Below are positions 24,100-31,643 of a stretch of 64,000 nt of DNA, in pieces. The notes under the pieces were generated by a model. The model was not told where the DNA came from. It was given only the letters and a program-made list of their open reading frames with translations, and searched no databases. Numbering within the stretch: position 1 is the stretch's first letter; each line of letters begins with the position of its first letter. Position numbers and translations under genes: made by a program. The DNA comes from Kitasatospora sp. NBC_01287 (GTDB lineage Bacteria; Actinomycetota; Actinomycetes; Streptomycetales; Streptomycetaceae): assembly GCF_026340565.1 (NCBI RefSeq), contig NZ_JAPEPB010000001.1:4378501-4442500 (forward strand). The letters are read 5' to 3'.

Positions 24100-25503
24100 C
24101 TAACTGTCAGTCCTGCGGACCGTCGCGGCGGCCAGGACGGCCACCGCGCAGGCGAAGCCGATCGCCAACTCCCAGGTGTGGCGGGCGCCGCCGAGCCGGT
24201 CGGCGCCCGCCGAGCTCAGCACGGAGACGGTCAGCGCGGTGCCGAGGACGGCGCCGAGCTGGCGGAAGGCGGCGTTGGCCGCGCTCGCGGTGGCCAGCCG
24301 CGCGGGCTCGACGCCCGCCAGCGCGACCCCGCCCAGCACCGGCCAGACCAGGCCGGCGCCGAACCCCATCACCGCCGCTCCTGGCAGCCAGTGGGTGACG
24401 AAGTCCGGTTGCCGGCCGCCTCCCCAGAAGAGCAGCAGCGTGCCGCAGACGTAGACCAGGCAGCCGGCGATCACCACCAGGCGGTCACCGAACCGCTCGG
24501 CCAGCCGGACCGCCGGCCTGGCGATCAGCGCGGTGGCGATCGGCGGCGGGGTGGTGGCCAGACCCGCCGTGATCAGCGACCAGCCCCAGTGCTCGGTGAG
24601 GAAGAGGATGTTGTTCAGGATCACGGCGTAGAAGGTCACCGAGAAGAGCATCGAACCGACGTTGCCGCCAAGGGCGTTGCGCGTGCGGAGCAGGTCCAGG
24701 GCGAGCACCGGCGAGCTGTGGCGGGCGCTGCGCAGCACCACCGCCACCGCGAGCACCGCCCCGCCGGCCAGGCAGCCGATGGTGGCCGCGCTCGCCCAGG
24801 TCCAGTCCGGCCCCTTGACCAGGCCGAGCGCCAGCAGGCCGAGGGCGGCACCGAGCAGCACCATGCCCAGCACATCGGGCATCGACCCACCGCTCTCGCG
24901 CCGCTCGGCCAGCGAGCGGGAGGCCCGGACCGCCAGGATCCCGATCGGGAGGTTCACCAGGAAGACCGCGCGCCAGCTCAGGTCCTCGGCGAGCACTCCC
25001 CCGAGCCCGGGTCCGATCCCGGCGGCGAGCGCCGCGGCCGCGCCCCAGATGGTGATCGCCACCAGCCGCCGGGCCGCCGGGAACATCGGCATCAGCAGCG
25101 CGAGCGAGGTCGGCACCAGGACGGCGGCGCCCAGTGCCTGGAGCAGCCGGGCGGCGATCAGCACCCCGACCGAGCCCGCGACCCCGCAGAGCACCGATGC
25201 CACGGTGAAGGTCACCAGCCCCACCACGAACGAGCGCCGGCAGCCGAACCGGTCGGCCAACCGCCCGGCCGGCATCAGCAGCGCGGCGATCACCACGTTG
25301 TAGCCGTTCAGCACCCAGGAGAGGGTGGCCAGGTCGGAGCGGGCGAAGGCCTTGGCGATGTCGGGGAACGCCACGTTCACGATGGTGCTGTCCAGGAACG
25401 CCATGAAGGCGCCCAGGCAGCAGAGCAGCACCAGCAGGACCGACGGCTCGGTGCTCGGGCCGTCCGTCGGTGCTAATCGCGGGGGCGCGGATCCGGTCGG
25501 CAC
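24100..25503 (-). CDS. MFS multidrug exporter, DHA2 (EmrB/QacA) type
   Basis: The 467-residue product has about 14 membrane segments. Motifs are LDSTIVNVAFPDIAKAF in helix 1 (typical of DHA2 drug/H+ antiporters), WVLNGYNVVIAALLMPAGRLADRFGCRR (motif A), and GPGLGGVLAEDLSWRAVFLVNLPIG (motif C and D2 regions). GTG 25503 is used because AAGGAG lies five bases upstream. It stands just upstream of the acyl-carrier cassette on the same strand but with its own 200-base gap, so export of the cassette product is plausible but unproven. Confidence 0.88.
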   Translation of the reverse strand: MPTGSAPPRLAPTDGPSTEPSVLLVLLCCLGAFMAFLDSTIVNVAFPDIAKAFARSDLATLSWVLNGYNVVIAALLMPAGRLADRFGCRRSFVVGLVTFTVASVLCGVAGSVGVLIAARLLQALGAAVLVPTSLALLMPMFPAARRLVAITIWGAAAALAAGIGPGLGGVLAEDLSWRAVFLVNLPIGILAVRASRSLAERRESGGSMPDVLGMVLLGAALGLLALGLVKGPDWTWASAATIGCLAGGAVLAVAVVLRSARHSSPVLALDLLRTRNALGGNVGSMLFSVTFYAVILNNILFLTEHWGWSLITAGLATTPPPIATALIARPAVRLAERFGDRLVVIAGCLVYVCGTLLLFWGGGRQPDFVTHWLPGAAVMGFGAGLVWPVLGGVALAGVEPARLATASAANAAFRQLGAVLGTALTVSVLSSAGADRLGGARHTWELAIGFACAVAVLAAATVRRTDS

Positions 25504-25757
25504 ACTGGCTCCTTCACGGGGCTCGACTGCGGGCACGGGGCCGCGGACCGCCCGGTGCAGGGCGTGCCAGGGCAGCGTGATGCCGCAACTCACCTGCTGG
25601 AACGCCTGGTTGCCCAGCCGATCAGCCGCACGCGAACCCCCGCACACCCTGACGGGCCCGATCACCATGCTCGTTGTTACCCGCCAGTGTCAATCCCCCA
25701 CCCGCGCACCACCCGATCCGGGAGCGGACTGCCCGACAGCGGGCCAACAGCGGTGCG

Positions 25758-26204
25758 CTACCCGGCGGCAGCCGCAGGCACCAGGCCATCAGCGACCAGG
25801 CCGTCAGCGACCAGGCCGGCCAGGACCGCCTGCCCCAGGGCCTGCACCGCGGACTGGGGCCGAACCATCACGGTGAACTCCTTGACCCGGCCCGCCTCGT
25901 CGAACTGGAGCAGGTCGATGCCGTGGATCTGCTTGCCGGCCACGGTGGCCCGGAAGGCCAGGATCTCGGAGCGCGCCTCCTCGCCGTCCGCACTGGTCTC
26001 GGCCGTCCCCTCGAAGTGCCCGACGTAGCGGAAGTCCTCGAAGGTGCGCAGCAGCACGCCGAAGAGGCCGAGCACCATGGGCTTGCCCTCGAACGGGGTG
26101 AACTTCACCGGGCTGTAGAACCGGATGTCCTCGGTGAACAGGTCGTCCAGCGCGGTGAGATCGCTCGTCTCCACCGCGGCGCGGAAGCGTTCGGCCGTCT
26201 CCAT
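25758..26204 (-). CDS. Nuclear transport factor 2-like (SnoaL-type) protein
   Basis: The 148-residue cone-fold protein has ERFRAAVETSDLTALDDLFTEDIRFYSPVKFTPFEGKPMV and IHGIDLLQFDEAGRVKEFTVMVRP, the usual NTF2-like beginning and end. The C-terminus repeats LVADGLVADGL. Members are isomerases, hydrolases or ligand carriers; none can be assigned. GGAGGAG stands just before the ATG. It is divergent from the PadR regulator 95 bases away and is its probable target. Confidence 0.8.
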   Translation of the reverse strand: METAERFRAAVETSDLTALDDLFTEDIRFYSPVKFTPFEGKPMVLGLFGVLLRTFEDFRYVGHFEGTAETSADGEEARSEILAFRATVAGKQIHGIDLLQFDEAGRVKEFTVMVRPQSAVQALGQAVLAGLVADGLVADGLVPAAAAG

Positions 26205-26228
26205 GGCTCCTCCTGGTGCATCGGATAC

Positions 26229-26263
26229 TCAAGAATGAGATCAGTCATTTTCTTGACTATGAT
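26229..26263. promoter_or_regulatory. Divergent operator/promoter for PadR and the NTF2-like gene
   Basis: TCAAGAATGA and TCATTTTCTTGA are inverted repeats (two-base length difference) around GATCAG at 26229-26256, directly followed by TATGAT at 26258-26263, a -10 box for the PadR gene. A PadR dimer binding here would control both directions. Confidence 0.5.
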
Positions 26264-26299
26264 GCGGGGGCGGACAACGGAAGGGAAGGGGCTCCCTCG

Positions 26300-26869
26300 A
26301 TGGCCTTGCGACATGCCGTGCTGGCGGCACTGCTGGACGGCGAGTACAGCGGATACCAACTGGCGAAGGCGTTCGACGTCGGCGTCGCGAACTTCTGGCA
26401 CGCCCTGCCCCAGCAGTTGTACGCCGAGCTGGCCAAGCTGGAGGGGGAGGGGCTGGTCGAGGGTCGGCAGGTGGTCCAGGAGACCCGGCCCAACAAGCGC
26501 CTGTTCCACGTCACCGACGCTGGTCGCGCCGAGCTGGAGCGGTTCGCCGAAGCCGCCTCGAAACCCTCGTTCATCCGCGACGACCTGCTCGTCAAGGTCC
26601 ACAGTGCCGACCGGATCGGCACCGCTCCGGTGATCGAGCAGCTCCAGGAGCGGGCGACCGCGGCCGAGGGCAAGATCGAGCTCCTCGCCGCGATGCTGCG
26701 GCAGTTGCGGGGCGACCTGGACGAGGACGAGTACCTTCGCCGCGGCGAGCGGATCGGGCCGTACCTGACCTGCCTGCGCGGCCTGTCCTTCGAGCAGGAG
26801 CACCGGGACTGGTGCCTGCGGATCGCCGCCGTCCTGCGGGAGCGGCAGGCAGCTCGTACCGACCGCTGA
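26300..26869 (+). CDS. PadR family transcriptional regulator
   Basis: The 189-residue product has the PadR winged helix ALRHAVLAALLDGEYSGYQLAKAFDVGVANFWHALPQQLYAELAKLEGEGLVEGR and the dimerising C-terminal helical domain (EHRDWCLRIAAVLRERQ). It likely senses a small molecule and represses the divergent NTF2-like gene. The start at 26300 (MALRHAVLAALL) fits the family; upstream codons belong to the promoter. Confidence 0.88.
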   Translation: MALRHAVLAALLDGEYSGYQLAKAFDVGVANFWHALPQQLYAELAKLEGEGLVEGRQVVQETRPNKRLFHVTDAGRAELERFAEAASKPSFIRDDLLVKVHSADRIGTAPVIEQLQERATAAEGKIELLAAMLRQLRGDLDEDEYLRRGERIGPYLTCLRGLSFEQEHRDWCLRIAAVLRERQAARTDR

Positions 26870-26874
26870 CCAGC

Positions 26875-26898
26875 CGTGCCGGGCCGCCGCGCGGCACG
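26875..26898. terminator. Possible hairpin terminator after PadR
   Basis: CGTGCCG pairs with CGGCACG around a 10-base GC loop between the convergent PadR and LuxR-type genes. A 15-base tandem repeat (CCCCGTCACCGCTCC) lies between it and 26983. Confidence 0.4.
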
Positions 26899-26983
26899 CG
26901 GCACGCCGTCAGCGCCCCTTCGTGGCGGCCGGGCGCTCCCGCCACCGGTCCCCCGTCACCGCTCCCCCGTCACCGCTCCACCA

Positions 26984-29743
26984 TCACCGTGATCTGTTCG
27001 AGCGGGCCGCACGCGCCCTGGCCGCCAAGCCGTCGGCGCCGCAACGGGCGGCCAACTCCGCTCCCCGGTCGAGGAACGCGACCGCGTCGAGCGACCGGTC
27101 GGACCCGAGCAGCGCCACCCCGAGATCGACCAGCGCGAGGGCGTGCTCATAGCCGGCCGGGGACCGCTCCAGCAGCCGGACGGCCTCCTCCAGCATCACC
27201 ACGGCCCGCGGCCCGTCATGGACCGCCGCACACAGCCGCAGCGCACTGCCGATCGCCGAGTCCACGCCGAACTCCTCGGCACGGCGCACCGCCTCCGCGG
27301 CGAGCTCCCGGGCCCGGTCCGGCTCCTGGGCGGCCACCGCGAGCGCCAGGTGTCCGGTCCACGGCGCCCACACGGTGTTGCGCCAGCCCCGCGCGTCCAG
27401 GGTGGCTCCGGCAGCCGCCAGCGCCGCCGCCGCGGCCACCGATTCGCCCCGCGCCAGCAGCAGCCTGCCGTACAGGGTGGGGGCATCCGGTAGCACCATC
27501 ACCGTGGGGTACGGCGGACCGAACGAGTACCGCGTGGCGAGTTCCCACGCCTCGTCGGTCCTGCCCCGGGCGAGCAGCGTGTCGGCCAACACCCCTACGG
27601 CGAACCACTGCAGCGGGATGCCCGGGGCGATGCGCTCGGCCGTGCGCAGGGCGCGCCGCAGGAAGTCCTCCGCCTCGTCGAGCCGGCCGCACCGGAAGTG
27701 GAGCAACCCCATCAGGAAGTACGCGAATCCCAGGTGGCCGCCGCTCCACCCGGCCACCTGGTAGGCCCAGATCGCCTCGCCGAACAGGGCCTGCGCGCGG
27801 TCGATCCGGTCGGCGTACAGATAGGAGATGCCGAGGATGCCGGGCAGTTCGAAGCCCCAGGTGCTGTTCGTCCAACCGAGCTCCGGCGGGAGCCCGCCGT
27901 CCTCGAGGGCGGACTCCGCCAAGGCGATCGCCTCGGTGGCGTCCACGCCTCGCAGCGTGAGGTCCCAGCAGCGCAGCACCGACAGGGCGCCGGCCAGGCT
28001 GCCGCCCCCGCTGAACTCCCGGCTGAACGCCTCCAGTCGGCGGGAGCGGCCAGGGCCGTCGTCGTCCCGCGCCTGGAAGGCCGCGAACATGAAGTGCGCC
28101 ACCTCCAGCCGCAGTCGGCCCGGTCCGGTCGCGGTTCGGGCGGCCTCCTCGGCACACACCGCGGCGGCCGCGCCGAGCTGGTTGCTGTGGGCCAGCGCCT
28201 GCGCGAGCCTGAAGGTCGCGTCCACCCGGAGTTCCGGGCCCAGGCCGTCCTGCTCCGCCAGCGCCAGGCGCAGCTGGTTCACCGTGGTGGCGGGATTGGT
28301 GAGCAGGGCCGAACAGCCGAGCTCGTAGAGCACCTGGGCCCGGTCCTCGTCGGCCGGCGGCTCGCTCATCGCGCGCTGCAGACAGCGCTGCGCCGCCTCC
28401 GGCGCGCCGATGGCCAGGTGCTCGGCGGCTGCCGTGCGCAGCTTGCGCACCGTCTCGTCGTCGCCGTCCGGCAGGGTCTCCAGCAGGTGCCGGGAGGCGG
28501 CCAGCAGGCCCAGGCCCGCGTTCTCGATCTCGACGGCGGCGACACCGTGCATGCCGGTGCGGGTGGCGACCGGCATGGACTGGTAGACCGAGGTGGCGAT
28601 CAGCGGGTGGACGAACTCCAACCGGCCGTCCGAGGTGCTGGTCAGCACCCGGTGCTTGCGCAGGTCCCTGATCGACTCCGCGGCGGCGCCCGGGCCCTGG
28701 GCGCAGATGCCGGCCGCGAGCCCCGGATGGATGTCGGTGCCGAGCACGGACGCCGCCCAGGCGAACCGAAGGCTGCTCGGGCCCAGCTTGTCCAGCCAGT
28801 GCTTCAGCGTCATCCCCCTTGCCTCAGCGGCGAGTTCACGCAACTGGCCGGAGTTCTCCTCGACCGGGTCCAACCGCTGGTCGCGGACCTCGCGCAGCAG
28901 CGCGGTGGTCTCGTACGGGTTGCCTCCGGTGACCGCCCACACCTGGCGGCAGAAGGCGTCCTCGGCGGTGTCGCCCAGCGAGGCCCGGACCAGGCTCGCG
29001 ACGGAGGCCGGCTGCAACGGGCGCAGCTCGTGCCGCCGGTCGGCCCGGCCCATGACGCTCCGGTGCAGCGCCAGGGCCTGTGCGGGGAACTCGTCACGGC
29101 ACGCGAAGACCAGCAGCACCGGCAACTCCCGCGCGCGGAGCGCGAACGCCGCCAGCCAGCGCAGCGATTCGAGGTCGGCCCAGTGCAGGTCATCGACGAT
29201 CAGTACCAACGGTGCCCGGCGCTGCGCGAGTTGGGTGAGGACGAAGTCGAGGCCGTCCCGGACCCCCTGCGGATCGGGTTGCCCACCCGGCGGGAGCAGG
29301 CCCACCGCGGGCCCGACGATGTCGTGCCAGGGCCCGAAGACCCGCCGCCGCTCCGCCGCGGCCATCGCCGCGAGGACCGGCTGGAGCAGCTGCCGCACCA
29401 CGTGGAACGGCTCATTTCGCTGCTGCTCGCCGCCACGGGCGAAGAGCACCGTGCAGCCCTCCCGCTTCGCCGACCGGCGCACCTCGGTGAGCACAGCGGT
29501 CTTGCCCAGGCCTGCCGACCCGACGTAGAGCAGCAGTTCACCGATCTCCGCGCCCTCGACCGCCGCACCGGTCCCGGACGCCCGGCACAGGGACCGGATC
29601 GCCTCGACCGCCGACCCGATCTCCGGCCCACGCTCGTGCAGGTCGGGCACGGCCGGTGCGCCACCCGCGGCCGGCCCTGACCCGGCGGTGTCGCCGCCGG
29701 GTCCGTCGTCCCGCCTCCCTAGCCCATCCTGCTGCTCGGCCAC
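26984..29743 (-). CDS. LuxR-type (LAL/MalT-like) AAA ATPase lacking its C-terminal HTH
   Basis: The 919-residue product has a Walker A YVGSAGLGKTAVL near residue 78, Walker B APLVLIVDDLHWADLESL near residue 180, and a long helical/TPR-like region with ADRIDRAQALFGEAIWAYQ and RCGRLDEAEDFLRRALRTAE, exactly the plan of large ATP-binding LuxR regulators. Those end in a GerE/LuxR helix-turn-helix, which should follow AELAARCGADGLAARARA; here the frame stops after ARAARSNRSR and the next 110 bases encode no HTH in any frame. It may be a truncated regulator or act without DNA binding. The start is GTG 29743. Confidence 0.85.
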   Translation of the reverse strand: MAEQQDGLGRRDDGPGGDTAGSGPAAGGAPAVPDLHERGPEIGSAVEAIRSLCRASGTGAAVEGAEIGELLLYVGSAGLGKTAVLTEVRRSAKREGCTVLFARGGEQQRNEPFHVVRQLLQPVLAAMAAAERRRVFGPWHDIVGPAVGLLPPGGQPDPQGVRDGLDFVLTQLAQRRAPLVLIVDDLHWADLESLRWLAAFALRARELPVLLVFACRDEFPAQALALHRSVMGRADRRHELRPLQPASVASLVRASLGDTAEDAFCRQVWAVTGGNPYETTALLREVRDQRLDPVEENSGQLRELAAEARGMTLKHWLDKLGPSSLRFAWAASVLGTDIHPGLAAGICAQGPGAAAESIRDLRKHRVLTSTSDGRLEFVHPLIATSVYQSMPVATRTGMHGVAAVEIENAGLGLLAASRHLLETLPDGDDETVRKLRTAAAEHLAIGAPEAAQRCLQRAMSEPPADEDRAQVLYELGCSALLTNPATTVNQLRLALAEQDGLGPELRVDATFRLAQALAHSNQLGAAAAVCAEEAARTATGPGRLRLEVAHFMFAAFQARDDDGPGRSRRLEAFSREFSGGGSLAGALSVLRCWDLTLRGVDATEAIALAESALEDGGLPPELGWTNSTWGFELPGILGISYLYADRIDRAQALFGEAIWAYQVAGWSGGHLGFAYFLMGLLHFRCGRLDEAEDFLRRALRTAERIAPGIPLQWFAVGVLADTLLARGRTDEAWELATRYSFGPPYPTVMVLPDAPTLYGRLLLARGESVAAAAALAAAGATLDARGWRNTVWAPWTGHLALAVAAQEPDRARELAAEAVRRAEEFGVDSAIGSALRLCAAVHDGPRAVVMLEEAVRLLERSPAGYEHALALVDLGVALLGSDRSLDAVAFLDRGAELAARCGADGLAARARAARSNRSR

Positions 29744-29919
29744 CGCCGTTCCCGCCCCCTCCGCCGCCCCGCACCTCTGGCGCCGAGGTTAGTGGAGCAA
29801 GGTGCCCGAGCATCAGCTTCCGGGCGATACCCGCACGCGGCGCGCTTCGCGAAGGCATGATGGCGGGCGACGCCGAACCCACCGCGGGCGCGAACCCACC
29901 GCGGGCGCGAGGCCGGCGC

Positions 29920-30510
29920 TCAGAGCTGATCGAGTTCGCGGGTGAGCCGGGCTCCCTCGCGGGTCATGATCTCCGGGTCGCGCAGCGCGTTGGTGAGCAG
30001 GGACATGCCCTGGTAGGCGCCGACGAGCGCCAGGGCGTGGCCCTGGGGGTCGGCGACGCCCAGTTCGCGGTACTGCCGCTCCACCCAGTCCAGCAGCTGA
30101 CGGATGACCTGACCCACCGCCAGATCGAGCCCACCTTCGGCCCGCTTGTCGAGTTCGACGGCCAGCGTGCCGGTGGGGCAGCCGAAGCGGGCCGCGGTGT
30201 CGCGCTCACCGACCCAGGTGTCGACCAGGGCCTTGAGGCGTTCGCGCGGGTCGGGAAGCTGGTCGAGCCGGCCGGTCAGGGCCACCAGGTAGCCGGAGTG
30301 CTCGGCGAGGGCGGCCTCGACCAGCTCGTCCTTGGTCTTGAAGTAGTAGTACACGTTGCCCGCGGGGACGTCGGCGGCGCGGGCGATGTCGGCGATGGTC
30401 GTGCGCTCCACGCCCTGCTCGTGCAGGACCCGGGCGGTGGCGGCCGTCAGTCGCTGCCGCTTGCCGGCGGCTGCCGCGCGAGGCGGTCGGGATTCTGTTG
30501 AGTCAGTCAC
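29920..30510 (-). CDS. TetR family transcriptional regulator
   Basis: The 196-residue product has the TetR HTH RQRLTAATARVLHEQGVERTTIADIARAADVPAGNVYYYFKTKDELVEAAL and a YvdT/AcrR-like C-terminal domain. GTG 30510 is preceded by TATAGT seven bases upstream, so the transcript is probably leaderless. It is divergent from the NmrA-like gene, and matching operator half-sites flank both starts, so it likely represses itself and that gene. Confidence 0.9.
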   Translation of the reverse strand: MTDSTESRPPRAAAAGKRQRLTAATARVLHEQGVERTTIADIARAADVPAGNVYYYFKTKDELVEAALAEHSGYLVALTGRLDQLPDPRERLKALVDTWVGERDTAARFGCPTGTLAVELDKRAEGGLDLAVGQVIRQLLDWVERQYRELGVADPQGHALALVGAYQGMSLLTNALRDPEIMTREGARLTRELDQL

Positions 30511-30584
30511 CCGACTAACTATAGACAGGCGCCCGTCCGACCGTGCTAACGTCTCTCTCGACGGACTAAGTAAGTCAACTAACT
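30501..30584. promoter_or_regulatory. Divergent TetR operators and promoters
   Basis: Site 1, AGTCAGTCACCCGACTAACT (30501-30520), spans the TetR start. Site 2, AGTAAGTCAACTAACT (30569-30584), is a near-perfect palindrome (one mismatch) in front of the NmrA-like gene. Both carry AGTnAGT/ACTAACT half-sites. Between them lie TATAGT on the minus strand and, for the plus strand, TAGACA-18 bp-CTAACG. Confidence 0.6.
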
Positions 30585-30606
30585 CAGACAGACCGAGGAG
30601 ATCGAC

Positions 30607-31431
30607 ATGATCGTGGTGACGGGTGCGACCGGGAACGTCGGACGTGCGCTGGTGGGGCTGCTCACCGAGGCGGGGCTGCCCGTGACGGCCGTGGCGCGAC
30701 ACATCACCGCTGCCGACGTGCCGCCGGGCGTACGGGCCGTGGCCGCCGACCTGGCCGAGCCGGCCGGGCTGCGGCCGGCCTTCGACGGCGCGCGGGCCCT
30801 GTTCCTCCTGGTGGCGGGCGAGGACCCGGACGGCATCCTGGCAGCGGCACGGGACGCCGGGATCAGCCAGGTCGTCCTGCTCTCCTCCCAGGGCGCCGGC
30901 ACCCGCCCGCGGGCCTACCAGCACCCCGCCCGATTCGAGGCCGCCGTGCGGGAGTCCGGACTCGACTGGACCGTGCTGCGCTCGGGCGGGATGGCCACCA
31001 ACGCCTTCGCCTGGGCCGAGTCGATCCGCACCCGGCGGGGGGCCGAGGCGCCGTTCGGCGACGTCGGCCTGCCCTTCGTCGACCCCGAGGACGTGGCCGC
31101 GGTGGCCGCCGCCGCCCTGCGCGAGCCGGGCGCCCACCTGGGCGCCACCCACACCCTGACCGGCCCCGCCTCCACCACCCCGCGCGAGCGGGCGGCGGCC
31201 ATCGCCGCAGCACTGGGCGAGCCGGTGCGCTTCACCGAGCAGACCCGCGCCCAGGCGCACGAGCAGATGGCCCGCTTCATGCCGCTGCCCGCGGTCGAGG
31301 GCACCCTGGCCATCCTGGGCGAACCCACCGAGGAGGAGCAGCGGGTCAGCCCCGACGTCGAGCGCGTCCTGGGCCGCGCGCCGCACAGCTTCGACGCCTG
31401 GGCACAGCGCAACGCCCCGGCCTTCCGATGA
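30607..31431 (+). CDS. NmrA-like NAD(P)-binding oxidoreductase
   Basis: The 274-residue atypical SDR has MIVVTGATGNVGRALVGLL as a GxxGxxG dinucleotide site, a VVLLSSQGAGTRP strand, the LDWTVLRSGGMATN segment and PFVDPEDVAAVAAAAL. These NAD(P)H-binding proteins act as quinone reductases or redox sensors and are often under TetR control, as here. GGAG lies before the ATG. Its stop overlaps the start of a truncated flavin-oxidase remnant. Confidence 0.9.
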   Translation: MIVVTGATGNVGRALVGLLTEAGLPVTAVARHITAADVPPGVRAVAADLAEPAGLRPAFDGARALFLLVAGEDPDGILAAARDAGISQVVLLSSQGAGTRPRAYQHPARFEAAVRESGLDWTVLRSGGMATNAFAWAESIRTRRGAEAPFGDVGLPFVDPEDVAAVAAAALREPGAHLGATHTLTGPASTTPRERAAAIAAALGEPVRFTEQTRAQAHEQMARFMPLPAVEGTLAILGEPTEEEQRVSPDVERVLGRAPHSFDAWAQRNAPAFR

Positions 31432-31526
31432 GCACAGCGGTCGAGGACTTCCTCGCCGAACGGCAGGTGGCCGACCTGACCACCATGCGCCCCGACGGCC
31501 CTCCCCACGTGGTCGCGGCGCGCTAA
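31428..31526 (+). pseudogene. Truncated PPOX/F420-class flavin oxidase N-terminus
   Basis: Thirty-two codons overlap the previous stop as ATGA and encode MSTAVEDFLAERQVADLTTM followed by RPDGPPHVV, the usual first strands of pyridoxamine-phosphate-oxidase-like proteins (LATLTTLRPDGSPHVVPV), then stop. The remaining about 100 residues are missing. It is read as the surviving end of a once translationally coupled gene. Confidence 0.6.
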
Positions 31527-31560
31527 ACCTGGTACCGCGTCAGGCCGGACGACAGCAGGT

Positions 31561-31609
31561 GCCGAAGGCGGGTGGGCCCACGTCGGACATGGGCCCACCC
31601 GCCTTCGGC
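31561..31609. terminator. Very strong bidirectional terminator
   Basis: A perfect 20-bp stem (GCCGAAGGCGGGTGGGCCCA and complement) closes a 9-base loop between the plus-strand NmrA unit and the minus-strand giant surface-protein gene. Confidence 0.88.
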
Positions 31610-31643
31610 TGCTACGACCTGGAAGCCTCCCGGCTCAGCGGTG

